Origin: Coriobacteriaceae bacterium
Lineage (GTDB): Bacteria; Actinomycetota; Coriobacteriia; Coriobacteriales; Coriobacteriaceae
Reading direction: 5' to 3'
Assembly: GCA_902835305.1 (NCBI GenBank)
Contig: CADFMD010000008.1
Coordinates: forward strand, 1 to 64,000
DNA: 64,000 nucleotides
In this document: one piece after another, positions 42,774-51,460 of the stretch
Layout of the letters: every line of letters begins with the position of its first letter
Position numbering within the stretch: position 1 is the first letter of the stretch
The notes under the pieces: generated by a model
What the model saw: the letters and a program-made list of their open reading frames with translations, nothing else
Database searches by the model: none
Told to the model about the DNA's origin: nothing
Program-made: the position numbers and the translations under genes

Positions 42774-43439
42774 ATGGCAGAGCAACAGATAACGCCGGGG
42801 ACCAAGCTTCAGGTGGCATTCGACGTGCCCATGGGCCAAAAAACCGACTTCAACATGCTCGCCACGTACAAAGAGAACCTGGACGACGCGTACTTCCTTA
42901 TGAGCGCGCCCATGCTCGCCGGCAAGCCGCTCATCATGGACGAAAACCAAAAGCTGCTGCTGCAATACAAAGTGGGCGAGGAGACGTTCGTGCTCGCCGG
43001 CTATCCCGAGGCAGTCGAGAAAAAAGGCATCCGCACCTACTGGAAAATGCGCAAAGTCGCCGAGCAGCGCACCTTTGTCAAGCGCCGCGACGAGCGTTTT
43101 AAGGTCGCCATGCGCCTTACCTACCAGCGCGACAACGCGGCCGCCTCCGAGCCCGAGGACGCCATGACCATCGACGTCTCGGCCGGCGGCCTGGCCGTCT
43201 ACCTCAACGATTATCCCGACGTGGGCGAGGCCCTGGCCGTGCAAATGCCCACGATCCGCCTGCAGGGCGAGCGCCACGAGCTGCCCGAGCAGCTGGGCAT
43301 CGTGTGCTGGGTGCGCCGCGCGCCCAAGGGCAGCCTGTACCGCAACGTCTGCGGCCTGCAGTTCCGCTACGCCGACGACATGGAGCGCGAGCTCGTCAAA
43401 GAATACGTCGGCTACATTCGCACGAAATATAAGATCTGA
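42774..43439 (+). CDS. PilZ domain (YcgR-like) c-di-GMP receptor
   Basis: A 221-residue protein with a YcgR-like N-terminal beta domain (about 5-95) and a C-terminal PilZ domain (about 98-215). The c-di-GMP-binding elements are both present: RRDER (an R-x3-R form near residue 104) and DVSAGGL (D-x-S-x-x-G near 132). It is cytosolic. GGGGAG lies 6 nt before the ATG at 42774; an in-frame upstream extension of 57 residues is low-quality and rejected. The next gene begins 5 nt after its stop and encodes a membrane-anchored member of the surface-protein family, so c-di-GMP control of that system is likely. Confidence 0.85.
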   Translation: MAEQQITPGTKLQVAFDVPMGQKTDFNMLATYKENLDDAYFLMSAPMLAGKPLIMDENQKLLLQYKVGEETFVLAGYPEAVEKKGIRTYWKMRKVAEQRTFVKRRDERFKVAMRLTYQRDNAAASEPEDAMTIDVSAGGLAVYLNDYPDVGEALAVQMPTIRLQGERHELPEQLGIVCWVRRAPKGSLYRNVCGLQFRYADDMERELVKEYVGYIRTKYKI

Positions 43440-43444
43440 TCGCC

Positions 43445-44614
43445 ATGGCTCTGTTCAAGCGTAACGACAACAAAGATCAAGCTGCCGAGGATTTGGCCGA
43501 GGGTTTGACCGAGGACCAAGCCGAGGACGCGCTACAGGACGCTCCCGGCGCCAACGCCGAGGACGCGCCCGGCGAGGACTCCGCGCCCGACCAGCCCCCC
43601 GCCTCCCGCAAGCGCTTCGGCAAGCCCAAGTCCAAGCCCAAACCCAAACCCAAGCGCAAGCCCAAGCGCGACTTGCGCGGCGTGGTGCGCATCGAGGAGC
43701 TGGAGCAGGCGCTGGCCGACCAGGACCTCGACGACATCGACCCCGACGCGGTCGTGTCCATGTACATGCCCAAGCGCCGCATGGAGCGCATCGGCACGGC
43801 GCTGCTGCGCATGGACAAGCTACAAAAAGCCCTCGTGGTGCTGGCGCTTGCCTTTGGCGTGCTGTTTGCCCTGTCGTTTATGCAGGAAAACATGGGTAAC
43901 TTCACCATCAACCTCAACCGCCTGGAGCTGTTCCGCCGCGGCGTGGCCATTGCCGACAATGGCGACTTTAACAACGCCACCGCGCGCCTGGCGGCCGACG
44001 CCGTGGACAACGGCACCAATATCGCTGCCGACGACCTGCCCGACAACCTGGATAACATCGACGGCAGCCACAACGGCAAGAACTATGTGGCGTACACCTT
44101 CTATATCCGCAACGCCGGCAAGACCGATCTGGGCTACAGCGCCAAGCTCAAGGTGGTCAGCGCCAGCAAGGGCGTGGAGAAGGCGGCGCGCGTGCGGGTG
44201 TACCGCAACGGCGAGCCCACCACCTATGCGGCGGCAACGGCCGACGGCAGCCCCGAGCCCAACACCGAGCCGTTTGCGTCCAAGGACGTGGTGACGACCA
44301 TTAGCCACAAGAACTTTCGCGTGGGCGATGTGGACAAGTACACCGTGGTCATTTGGCTGGACGGCGACGACCCGGAGTGCGTGGACAAGATCATCGGCGG
44401 TGCGGTGGAGTTTGGCTTTGACTTTGATTCGTCCGAGACCGACGACTCGAGCCTGTTCATTAAATTCGTGCAGGATATTGCCGACACCCTGACCGGCAAC
44501 GACCCCATTAGCGCGAGCGGCAACGAGGCGCCCGATTACTACAAGGAACACAACGTGACCTGGAGTAACCGTCGCAACCAAAAGAACTCGCCCGCGGGGG
44601 ACGGGGACAAGTAG
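43445..44614 (+). CDS. membrane-anchored surface-system protein with WLDGDDPEC motif
   Basis: A 389-residue protein of no known family. An acidic N terminus (about 1-45) is followed by a Lys/Pro-rich stretch (KPKSKPKPKPKRKPKRD) at about 57-77, then one membrane segment (about 130-150, ALVVLALAFGVLFALSF). The large C-terminal part is predicted extracytoplasmic beta structure. It contains YTVVIWLDGDDPECVD (near 298-313), which matches the C-terminal motif of the SipW-type proteins at 46422, 51929, 52825, 53675 and 54664. It lacks the SipW-type signal, so it should remain membrane-bound. It is tightly coupled to the PilZ gene. I suggest a fibre base or anchor; this is inference. Confidence 0.65.
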   Translation: MALFKRNDNKDQAAEDLAEGLTEDQAEDALQDAPGANAEDAPGEDSAPDQPPASRKRFGKPKSKPKPKPKRKPKRDLRGVVRIEELEQALADQDLDDIDPDAVVSMYMPKRRMERIGTALLRMDKLQKALVVLALAFGVLFALSFMQENMGNFTINLNRLELFRRGVAIADNGDFNNATARLAADAVDNGTNIAADDLPDNLDNIDGSHNGKNYVAYTFYIRNAGKTDLGYSAKLKVVSASKGVEKAARVRVYRNGEPTTYAAATADGSPEPNTEPFASKDVVTTISHKNFRVGDVDKYTVVIWLDGDDPECVDKIIGGAVEFGFDFDSSETDDSSLFIKFVQDIADTLTGNDPISASGNEAPDYYKEHNVTWSNRRNQKNSPAGDGDK

Positions 44615-44623
44615 AACGAAGAA

Positions 44624-44661
44624 GCGCCGGGCCGGGAGTGATTTCCCGACCCGGCGCTTTT
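44624..44661. terminator. bidirectional terminator
   Basis: GCGCCGGGCCGGGA / TCCCGACCCGGCGC stem with one mismatch and a short loop, then CTTTTGTT on the + strand and CTTCTTCG on the - strand. It separates the convergent genes at 43445 and 44663. Confidence 0.8.
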
Positions 44662-44662
44662 G

Positions 44663-45175
44663 TTATGCGGAGGCGTTGTCGGCGGAGGTAGCGCCGTTGC
44701 CAGCGGCGTCGTCCAGCAAGAACAACCGCAACGCGAGCTTGATCGCGTAGCCCGGTTTGACCTGCACCGGATCTCTCATGCGCTCGCCCAGGTCGCCGCA
44801 GTAGGCATAGATGTCGCGGATCAGATCCGCGCCCGAGAGCGTGAACATGTAGCCCGCGTCCGAAAGCGCGTTGGGCGCTGCGGGCAGCCCCGCGGCCGCA
44901 CAAAAGCTCGCGAGGTCGGAGCCCATGACGGCCTTGTAGTCGATCGCGGCGCCACGGTCCCGGGCGGGCTGCTCCTGCTCGCGGGCATATGACAACGCCG
45001 CCGCCAGCACAAAGCTGGGTGTGGGCGCGTTGACGTCGTCGGTGGTGGCGACGAGCTTACCGGCCGCTTGCGTGACCAGCCAGGCAACTTCGCGCTGACA
45101 ACGAACGGCTTTGCGCGTCACCGGCTTGATCGATCCGGTAGAAACGCTTCCCTTGGGTTGATTGGCGGCAGCCAT
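44663..45175 (-). CDS. hypothetical protein
   Basis: A 170-residue protein that I do not recognise. It is mostly helical, with no signal peptide or membrane segment. Segments such as VTRKAVRCQREVAWLVTQAA and PSFVLAAALSYAREQEQPA suggest a compact alpha fold. The ATG at 45175 (minus strand) has GGGAGGA upstream. It runs against the surface-protein genes and shares their terminator. A role cannot be proposed. Confidence 0.6.
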   Translation of the reverse strand: MAAANQPKGSVSTGSIKPVTRKAVRCQREVAWLVTQAAGKLVATTDDVNAPTPSFVLAAALSYAREQEQPARDRGAAIDYKAVMGSDLASFCAAAGLPAAPNALSDAGYMFTLSGADLIRDIYAYCGDLGERMRDPVQVKPGYAIKLALRLFLLDDAAGNGATSADNASA

Positions 45176-45574
45176 AGAGTCCTCCCGGCAAATAGCCCGC
45201 ATAAGCAGGCAGAAATTACACGTGCTACATCAGTATAGCGGGTGGGGAAGGGCTAGGGCGAAGCTCGGCGGAGGGCGAATGTGTGCGTTGGCATGGCGCT
45301 GCGGTCGCAAGGCTTAAGAGGGGCTTATGACTGCGCGGGAGAGAGATCAAATAAGGTAAACGATGTTCATGTAGCACCGCATATAACCAGAGGTAGACCT
45401 ATGAATCTGCCGGAATGTAGGCTGCCGAAAACTCATAAGGAAATCGTAAGAATTATGGTATTCTCAATTCCATGTCTAAAGGATGGGCAAGCAACATCCA
45501 ACACGAAAGCGCGGGCTCCCCTTCCGGGCTTCTCGAGGGTCATCTGGGATGAATGGGGAAAGAAAGGGGTCCGT

Positions 45575-46351
45575 ATGGATACCAAGGCATTAAAGAAGCA
45601 GATGGGCGCCGCCATCGCCATGGTGCTGGTAGCAGCCGTAGCACTGGGCTCTGCCACGTTCGCATGGTTTGTGAGCAACAACAAGGTCGACGCAACGACC
45701 AGTAAGATTTCTGCTCAGTCGAACTCTGCGTTCATGTATATTCGTGATGAGAATGAACCGTCTAAGGATCTTCGCACGGATGATTCTTCTGTTGCGAACA
45801 CGCCGCTTTATCCGGCTCATTGGGCAAATGGCGCCGACACGACTCCGTACGATACGCTGGCTAACTTCTATACGGCATTCGGTACCAGTGCGACTGATGG
45901 CTTGAAGGTCGACAATACCGTCAAGCTTGTTCCTGCTCAGGGCGCCGACGCTGCCGGCACGCCTGCCGCCGCGGTTACTGGAAAGTATGCCGTAAAGAAC
46001 ACCTTTTATGTTGGCTCAAAGGGCGCTGAGCTCACCAATCTTGTAGTTGATTCGGCCAAAATTACGGGTGCCACAGGCGATAATGATAAATTTGATTCTG
46101 CGCTTCGCGTGCTGGTCATGAGCGGGACGAACTGGGTGCTTTGCAATAAGGACGGCATTGTCTCCTCTCCTGACACCACGCATAAGCTTGCCGATAAGAT
46201 TGGCGAGGATGAGACAACCGTTGAAATGTATGTCTTCTACGATGGTGACGATGCTCAGGTCTTTACGAACAATCTTGAGAATCTGAAGACGGCTTCCAAG
46301 CGCATTAACGTTGTCTTCACTGCTACCTCTACTCAGACCGATAAGAACTAG
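45575..46351 (+). CDS. SipW-type signal surface protein 1
   Basis: A 258-residue exported protein. After KALKKQMG the hydrophobic segment ends with ALGSATFAWFVSNNKVD, the SipW-dependent signal form also seen in TasA/CalY-like proteins; cleavage would follow near the FAWF region. The mature part is beta-rich with Thr/Ala/Asp, and has VFYDGDDAQVF in place of the family WLEGxDxxC motif, so the Cys is missing. I chose the ATG at 45575 (AGAAAGGGG upstream). An in-frame ATG at 45401 also has an AGAGG site and would add 58 residues; I consider it less likely. The upstream gap 45176-45574 holds a possible -10 (TATTCT, 45459) and no other gene. Confidence 0.75.
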   Translation: MDTKALKKQMGAAIAMVLVAAVALGSATFAWFVSNNKVDATTSKISAQSNSAFMYIRDENEPSKDLRTDDSSVANTPLYPAHWANGADTTPYDTLANFYTAFGTSATDGLKVDNTVKLVPAQGADAAGTPAAAVTGKYAVKNTFYVGSKGAELTNLVVDSAKITGATGDNDKFDSALRVLVMSGTNWVLCNKDGIVSSPDTTHKLADKIGEDETTVEMYVFYDGDDAQVFTNNLENLKTASKRINVVFTATSTQTDKN

Positions 46352-46370
46352 CGGGATAAGCAGCTAAACA

Positions 46371-46400
46371 AGGCGGGGGAGAGGTGTCCCCCGCCTTTTT
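46371..46400 (+). terminator. rho-independent terminator between surface genes 1 and 2
   Basis: A perfect 10-bp stem, AGGCGGGGGA / TCCCCCGCCT, with a 6-nt loop and T5. It lies 20 nt after the stop of surface protein 1, so gene 2 may be expressed mainly by read-through or have its own promoter within the gene. Confidence 0.9.
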
Positions 46401-46421
46401 CTTTAGAGAGGAGGATTTCCG

Positions 46422-47366
46422 TTGAGCGTTAAGCAGATGAAAAAGCAGCTTGCGATCGCAGCCTTGTCAGTCGTTATGGCAGCGGTTGCGCTTGGCTCTG
46501 CAACGTATGCCTGGTTCGTTTCAAACACAAAGGTTGACGGCACCACCAGTACCGTTAGCGCCCAGGCAAACGGCATGGTCCTCCAAATTGCGTCCGGCCC
46601 AAATGCCATTCATGACGGTAGCGATCATCAGACGACCGCCGCAAGCACTGGCCATGAGATCAGTCCGTCTTCCACGGACGATGCCCATAGCTGGTTTGTA
46701 CCAAAATCATGGAATGGTACAGATGTGAGTGGTTACCAGAAGGCAACGATTTCTAAGCAGCTTGAGGGTTCCTATACGCTCAAGGGAGATACCGAGACTT
46801 ATTACGCCTATACGATGGCGGAATATACGCTCTACACGATTAACCAGACTGGCGAGGCTGACGTCTATCTCGACAACAGCAGCTCGAACGGTCCCGTTGT
46901 TGTGACTGCGTCGGAAGGCGCTTCGAAAGATTGGTTTGACAAAATCAAAGGCAGCCTTCGTGTTGGTCTGCTGATTAATGACGAGCTCAAGGTTGTTTAT
47001 GCTCCGGTCCTTCCGACAGGCAAGGGAAACGATGTTTCTGCTACCGAAGGCTGGAGTTGCGTGAATCCCGACAGCCTCTCGGTGACCATGGCGCCGTCCT
47101 ATGCCCATGTGTGCGGTGGCAATATGATTGACCAGAACAGTAAAAACTGGGGAGCAACTGGAAGCGGTGACTCCTACGTAAAGCCGACGGGCGACGCTCA
47201 GATGCTCGCTCATGTTGGTTACAGCGGGACAAACTTCAAGGTTGTCATTTGGATGGAAGGCACTGACAGCGATTGTCAGAACATGTCCGGCCTCGATGTT
47301 GGTGAAGGAAGTCCGACCTTCGATGTAACGGTTAGCCTGGTCGGCATCGTGCCTGACTCTAAGTAG
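46422..47366 (+). CDS. SipW-type signal surface protein 2
   Basis: A 314-residue exported protein. KQMKKQLAIAAL then AAVALGSATYAWFVSNTKVD gives a clear SipW-type signal, almost identical to protein 1 (ALGSAT[FY]AWFVSN), so the two are recent paralogues at the N terminus. The C-terminal motif is FKVVIWMEGTDSDCQN, followed by a last beta strand. The start is a TTG at 46422 with GAGAGGAGG 7 nt upstream; an ATG at 46437 is the alternative. A strong terminator follows the stop. Confidence 0.78.
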   Translation: MSVKQMKKQLAIAALSVVMAAVALGSATYAWFVSNTKVDGTTSTVSAQANGMVLQIASGPNAIHDGSDHQTTAASTGHEISPSSTDDAHSWFVPKSWNGTDVSGYQKATISKQLEGSYTLKGDTETYYAYTMAEYTLYTINQTGEADVYLDNSSSNGPVVVTASEGASKDWFDKIKGSLRVGLLINDELKVVYAPVLPTGKGNDVSATEGWSCVNPDSLSVTMAPSYAHVCGGNMIDQNSKNWGATGSGDSYVKPTGDAQMLAHVGYSGTNFKVVIWMEGTDSDCQNMSGLDVGEGSPTFDVTVSLVGIVPDSK

Positions 47367-47392
47367 AGGCAAGACAACAATTAAACTGCCTA

Positions 47393-47427
47393 AAGGGGCC
47401 GCTTCGATTGAAGCGGCCCCTTTTTTT
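47393..47427 (+). terminator. rho-independent terminator after surface protein 2
   Basis: A perfect 13-bp stem AAGGGGCCGCTTC / GAAGCGGCCCCTT with a 4-nt loop and a T7 run. Confidence 0.95.
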
Positions 47428-47510
47428 GTGGCTGTCCGCTGGAAGCACTTTGTCGCATATCGCTCGGGGTCGGCGATAATGTGAAGAACTGTTCTTCCTG
47501 GAGGTTCCTT

Positions 47511-48593
47511 ATGGACGGCATTGCTTCTAGTGTTCCGCTGATTGCTCGGCCGAGTTTCGACCGCGCTTGCAGCGTTGTGCCGTCCGAATATGTTCAGGCT
47601 TGGGAATGGTTCTTGCGCGAGGAGCAGCGTGGCGGCCTATGGGACAAACTCCCGCATCGCACCAATGCCGATAGCCCTCAATATCCCTTTCGCCTGACGA
47701 TTGATTCTGAGCTCTTTCCGGTGTCGCGCGATTCGGGCATCTTTTGGCCTGGTCGCGGGCGCGTTAATCAGCCGCGCGAAAAGACCTTCGCCCTTTCGGT
47801 GCACAATTCCAAGCGCGGCGCCTACCCCGATGTTCCGCCGCTCTATCTTGAGGACGGCACGTGGGTGCTCAAGTACTCGTCGCAAAGTGCTTCGGTCGAA
47901 AACTGGCGCGACCAGGACTACAACCAAAAGATGATCAACTGCATGGAGTGCGGCGTTCCCGTTGGCGTGTTCTTTGCAACGAGCGCCGGCTACAAAGTGC
48001 TGGGCCTAGCGTTCGTTGAGCGTTACGAGCCCGAGAACAGCTGGTTTGTGCTGCACGGTCCCGTCCACAAGGGCGGACCCGATGCGCGTTTCTTCCCTGA
48101 TATGAGCTACATGAAGGACGCTCCGGTCGCGGCGGAGTTTTCCGGCACTCCAGCGAGCGACGATGAAAAGGTCCGTTATGCGTTGCGTCGCGAGCGAATC
48201 GGCCAGCAGCGTTTTCGCAATCAGCTTTTTGAGGCTTATACCGGTCGATGTGCCGTCTCGGGCTGCAATGTGGATGAAGCTCTCGAGGCCGCGCATATCG
48301 AGAACTACTCGGGTCCCAAGTCGCAAGTTGTCAGCAACGGTATTCTGCTGCGCCGTGACTTGCACTCGCTGTTCGATGCTCATTTGATTTCGTTTGAGCT
48401 GGTGCGTGGCGACTATCAACTTTGCGGGTCGTATCTTCTGCGGCATACGGACTATGCGGCGTTTGCAGGGTCGGTGTTGCGTGAGCCGGACGAACATCGC
48501 CTGCGTCCCAACGCTCGATTCCTCGAGGCTCATCGTGCCGAGTTTGATTTCTCGGAATCGCGGCGCCGGGCGGGAGCCGTTGCTCCGTATTAG
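47511..48593 (+). CDS. HNH endonuclease with ScoMcrA-SRA-like N-terminal domain
   Basis: A 360-residue putative nuclease. The C-terminal HNH domain (about 245-295) has CAVSGC, then LEAAHIENYSGP and NGILLRRDLHSLFDAHL with the expected histidines. The N-terminal about 220 residues (GIFWPGRGRVNQPREKTFAL, DGTWVLKYSSQS, CMECGVPVGVFFA, YKVLGLAFVERY) resemble the domain that precedes HNH in ScoMcrA-type, modified-DNA-dependent restriction enzymes; this reading is from memory. It would cut invading modified DNA. The ATG at 47511 has GGAGG 6 nt upstream. It interrupts the surface-protein cluster without obvious relation. Confidence 0.75.
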   Translation: MDGIASSVPLIARPSFDRACSVVPSEYVQAWEWFLREEQRGGLWDKLPHRTNADSPQYPFRLTIDSELFPVSRDSGIFWPGRGRVNQPREKTFALSVHNSKRGAYPDVPPLYLEDGTWVLKYSSQSASVENWRDQDYNQKMINCMECGVPVGVFFATSAGYKVLGLAFVERYEPENSWFVLHGPVHKGGPDARFFPDMSYMKDAPVAAEFSGTPASDDEKVRYALRRERIGQQRFRNQLFEAYTGRCAVSGCNVDEALEAAHIENYSGPKSQVVSNGILLRRDLHSLFDAHLISFELVRGDYQLCGSYLLRHTDYAAFAGSVLREPDEHRLRPNARFLEAHRAEFDFSESRRRAGAVAPY

Positions 48594-48711
48594 CTGGGCG
48601 TGGCCCGTCGCAACCCAATCATGTCGATTGATCGGATCGCGTCGCGCCGCAACGAGAGCCGCACGATCCTGCCATCCTCTTCTCAACAGGTAAAACAGGA
48701 AAGGGGAGACC

Positions 48712-48993
48712 ATGGGATGGCGAAGCGATATCGCGCGCGGCGCATACGGTAACTTACCGCGCGTTTTGATGGATCGGAGCTTATTTCCGCTCATCGAGGC
48801 CAGCTGCAGCCAAATCTGTCTGCCCTGTCCTTGCTGCGGTACAGACCTTCCGTGCCTAGACATCACCTTCATCGATGCCCGCGATAAGCACGCCACCGAC
48901 CCGCGGGTTCGAACGGGCCTGCGCCTCCCGGTCTATCCTCAGCAATGCCCGACCTGTGGATGCGCCATTACCTATGACGATGCGGACACCTAA
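48712..48993 (+). CDS. small zinc-ribbon-like protein
   Basis: A 93-residue protein with two cysteine pairs, CPCCG and CPTCG, about 40 residues apart, which could form a zinc ribbon; two more cysteines lie between them and just upstream. GGAAAGGGGAG lies just before the ATG. CPCCG-type small proteins are seen with nucleases and toxins, but I cannot assign a role. It follows the HNH gene by 118 nt. Confidence 0.5.
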   Translation: MGWRSDIARGAYGNLPRVLMDRSLFPLIEASCSQICLPCPCCGTDLPCLDITFIDARDKHATDPRVRTGLRLPVYPQQCPTCGCAITYDDADT

Positions 48994-49034
48994 TTGCCTG
49001 ATGGCGAGCGAGGATTTTTGGACGATCGAAAACC

Positions 49035-49099
49035 GAGCGTGGATAATCTCCCGTTTTTGGGCTGAAGGGCTGTCAAAAACGGGAGATTTTCCACGCTCA
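49035..49099. repeat. GAGCGTGGA hairpin element, copy 5
   Basis: GAGCGTGGATAATCTCCCGT and the arm ending TCCACGCTCA pair over about 24 nt with a short loop. A degraded unit (GAGCGAGGATTTTTGGAC) lies just upstream near 49007. Confidence 0.85.
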
Positions 49100-49123
49100 G
49101 CCGTTTCTGCCTTATAAGATGCC

Positions 49124-49822
49124 CTACAGGTAAATCCCCTCGTACAAGGTCTTGTGGAACTGGGTGTGGTGGTCGCGTGCCCAGGTGAAGAGCGCCTGGT
49201 CAAAGTTGTCCTGGCTGGCGGGGATGCCGTAGACGCCGGCGACTTCCACGCGCACGAACTCCAGCGCGGGCAGCTTGTTGATGGCCGTGAGTGCAAACGG
49301 CGACGTGGGCTCCTCGAACAGGTAATGGCTGCCTTGCAGCGCGCCGCAGCCGGTGCAGGTGCTGGCGAGCGATACGGTCTTGGTGGTGCGCGACGTTACG
49401 GGCTTGTAGCCGCAGCGCTCGCGCAGGTAGTCGCGGATCTCGGCCGGCACGCAGCCCAGCGTGGGGACGATGGCCACGGCGTTGGCGCAGGCGGTGTCGA
49501 TCACGATGTGGCCCGCGTCGTCCATGGCGGGCGCGCCGCCGGGCGCGGCCTTGCTGCCCGAGTCCTCGGCCGCCCAATACGGAATGCCAAAGGCCGCGAC
49601 CGTCGTCTGCTCGTGGCACTTCCAACATTCGCGCTTGCCCAGCACCAGGTAGATGTAGGGCGCGCTGGGGTCGGAGCGATCCACGCCGGGCAGCCACGCG
49701 GCAAAGGGCTCGGGGTTGACGCCATCGGGCACGTACCAGATCTTCTTGGCCCGGTCCCACTTGGCGCCCAGGGCCTTGGCCTTGTCTTTGTGCGAAAAGG
49801 GAACATCGAGCTCGGTGCGCAT
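49124..49822 (-). CDS. DUF5710-like domain protein
   Basis: A 232-residue protein. The N-terminal TELDVPFSHKDKAKALGAKW and KKIWYVPDG match the short DUF5710 domain found in mobile-element and DNA-processing proteins. The rest has two cysteine pairs, CWKC and CTGC, that may bind zinc. The ATG at 49822 (minus strand) has AAAGGA 6 nt upstream; a longer in-frame upstream reading is rejected. The function is unknown. It is isolated, between a repeat and a TTGGTCAG motif region. Confidence 0.6.
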   Translation of the reverse strand: MRTELDVPFSHKDKAKALGAKWDRAKKIWYVPDGVNPEPFAAWLPGVDRSDPSAPYIYLVLGKRECWKCHEQTTVAAFGIPYWAAEDSGSKAAPGGAPAMDDAGHIVIDTACANAVAIVPTLGCVPAEIRDYLRERCGYKPVTSRTTKTVSLASTCTGCGALQGSHYLFEEPTSPFALTAINKLPALEFVRVEVAGVYGIPASQDNFDQALFTWARDHHTQFHKTLYEGIYL

Positions 49823-49946
49823 GGCGGCTCCTTTGTGCGGCTTGCGGTGCATGTGCTCCAAGGATACCCCAGCGGCGAGTGTGTGGTCGCTAAACGAGCA
49901 CTTCGACCGCCCGAGAAGCCGCGGAGCATTTTGGCGAGGGTGCACC

Positions 49947-49986
49947 GTCAAGTAAATGGGCAAGCAAATGGTCAGCTTTTGGTCAG
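49947..49986 (+). promoter_or_regulatory. GTCAAG + tandem TTGGTCAG-type motif, copy 3
   Basis: GTCAAG (49947-49952), ATGGTCAG (49968-49975) and TTGGTCAG (49979-49986), the octamers 11 bp apart. It is upstream of the DUF559-like gene at 50140, as copy 2 is upstream of the related gene at 31320. I see no gene in 49823-50139. Confidence 0.4.
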
Positions 49987-50139
49987 TTGAGCGGCAACCT
50001 TGCCAAAAGCTTGACGGATTTGCATTTAGACGTCGACGAATGAACACTTTGGTTGCGCCGCGGCAAAAAACTGCTGGTCGTTTGCCGAAAACTCGCCAGG
50101 ACCGCCAGCGGCCGCCGACGCGCGTGCTATCTTCGCGCC

Positions 50140-51243
50140 ATGGGTTACTTTATCGTTTCACATAACGCTGCGTTGGCGCTTTTGGCGCACCTGCCGAACC
50201 CTCGTTTTGGGGATTCGGAACCAGAGGTCGTGTCGATTGCAGGTGCCTGTGCGCTGTTGGACCAAGAGGCGCAGGATTTTATCGATCGCTATGATCTGGG
50301 GATCCAAACGCTGGATTTGCTGGTGCCATCGCGTGCCGACCGTCGGCAGAGCAAGCATGTTAAGACGCACCTGTGCACCAACGAGCTCCCGGCGGGCTCG
50401 TTTATCTCGCTGGGCCACTGGATGGGCGGCCTGGATGCGTATGTGTGCTCCCCCGAGCTGGCGTTTGTGCAGGTTGCGCACGACAGCTCTGCGGCCGAGG
50501 CCATCTATGCCGGCTATGCCATGACATCGAACTACCGGTTGGATAACCTTGCTCCCGGTGGGGTGACAAGCAGGGATGGGGGCATGCGCGATGGCAGGCT
50601 CACGACGAAGGAGCTCATTGCGGCGTGTATCGAGGCGTCCCCAAAGGTAAGGGGTCTCGCGAAGGCAAAGGCGCTGCTTGCGTATGTGATCGAGGGATCG
50701 CGCTCTCCGAGGGAGTCGGGGCTGTGCATGTTTATGTCGCTGCCTGCGCGCTACGGCGGGTATGCATTGGGCAAGGCCGAGCTCAACAAGAAGGCTTTCA
50801 TTCGCGATGGACTCAACGATGGGCGCGAGCGCAAACTGCGCGTGTTGGAGCGCACGCCCGACATTACGCTTACGGCTAAAGTCGAGGTGGGCAGGGATAA
50901 AGTAAAGGCCGGGCTGCTGCCAGAGGTGCTGACCGCGATGGTCGACTACGACAGCGATGCCATTCATGACGGCCGCGAGAAGATCCACAAGGATGTCGAG
51001 CGCCGCAACGAGTTGGAACTGCTTGAGGGAGTAGCGTATTTTACGGTGACAACCGACCAAGCAATTGACTACGACAAGCTCGTTCGGCTGTGCGAACGCA
51101 TCCGACGGAAGCTGCATCGGAATAAGCGCCCCATCTTTAACAAGGCGATGAGTGCAGAGCAGCGATATTTTGCCCATGCGCGTGCCGAAACGAAGCGATT
51201 TTGGCTCTGGCAAGCCGTTATCGATGCGCATCAGTATTGGTAG
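50140..51243 (+). CDS. hypothetical protein with DUF559-like nuclease C terminus
   Basis: A 367-residue protein. I do not recognise the N-terminal two thirds, which resemble the AbiEi-like/DUF559 proteins of actinobacteria only in outline. The C-terminal region (about 265-330) reads VDYDSDAIHDGREKI, then DVERRNELELLEG and YFTVTTDQ, very like the DUF559/Vsr fold in which Asp, Glu and Lys form a PD-(D/E)xK site. No clear ribosome site precedes the ATG at 50140, which was chosen because upstream in-frame sequence is low quality. A large hairpin element follows it. Confidence 0.55.
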   Translation: MGYFIVSHNAALALLAHLPNPRFGDSEPEVVSIAGACALLDQEAQDFIDRYDLGIQTLDLLVPSRADRRQSKHVKTHLCTNELPAGSFISLGHWMGGLDAYVCSPELAFVQVAHDSSAAEAIYAGYAMTSNYRLDNLAPGGVTSRDGGMRDGRLTTKELIAACIEASPKVRGLAKAKALLAYVIEGSRSPRESGLCMFMSLPARYGGYALGKAELNKKAFIRDGLNDGRERKLRVLERTPDITLTAKVEVGRDKVKAGLLPEVLTAMVDYDSDAIHDGREKIHKDVERRNELELLEGVAYFTVTTDQAIDYDKLVRLCERIRRKLHRNKRPIFNKAMSAEQRYFAHARAETKRFWLWQAVIDAHQYW

Positions 51244-51283
51244 GGGCGGTAACAGGGGGTTAGAATTAGCGGCCATATATCCA

Positions 51284-51460
51284 GGTTTAATACTTTTCCC
51301 GAGAAGTGAACGAGTCAGAATGGACCCCCGAAACATCGACACTTTTAGGGGCTTGTTTCCTGCGGTTTTGCTGCTGGAATCCTGCGGTTTTAACGTCAAA
51401 AAGTGTGGATGCTCCGGGGGTCCAAATAAGCTCGTTCACTTCTGGGAAAAGTATTAAACC
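51284..51460. repeat. 177-nt long hairpin element
   Basis: Arms of about 62 nt (51284-51345 and 51402-51460) pair with only small bulges: GGTTTAATACTTTTCCC and its complement form the outer end, GGACCCCCG and its complement the middle, and ACACTTTT/AAAAGTGT the inner end. The loop has two CCTGCGGTTTT copies. Outside, GCGGCCATATAT and ATATATGGCTGC may extend pairing. There is no protein gene, and no transposase adjoins. Confidence 0.85.

Noticed and set aside
45401..45574. N-terminal extension of surface protein 1 from an ATG at 45401
   Set aside because: It has a possible ribosome site, but the start at 45575 has a better one and places the signal segment at the N terminus as in protein 2. 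Not excluded.
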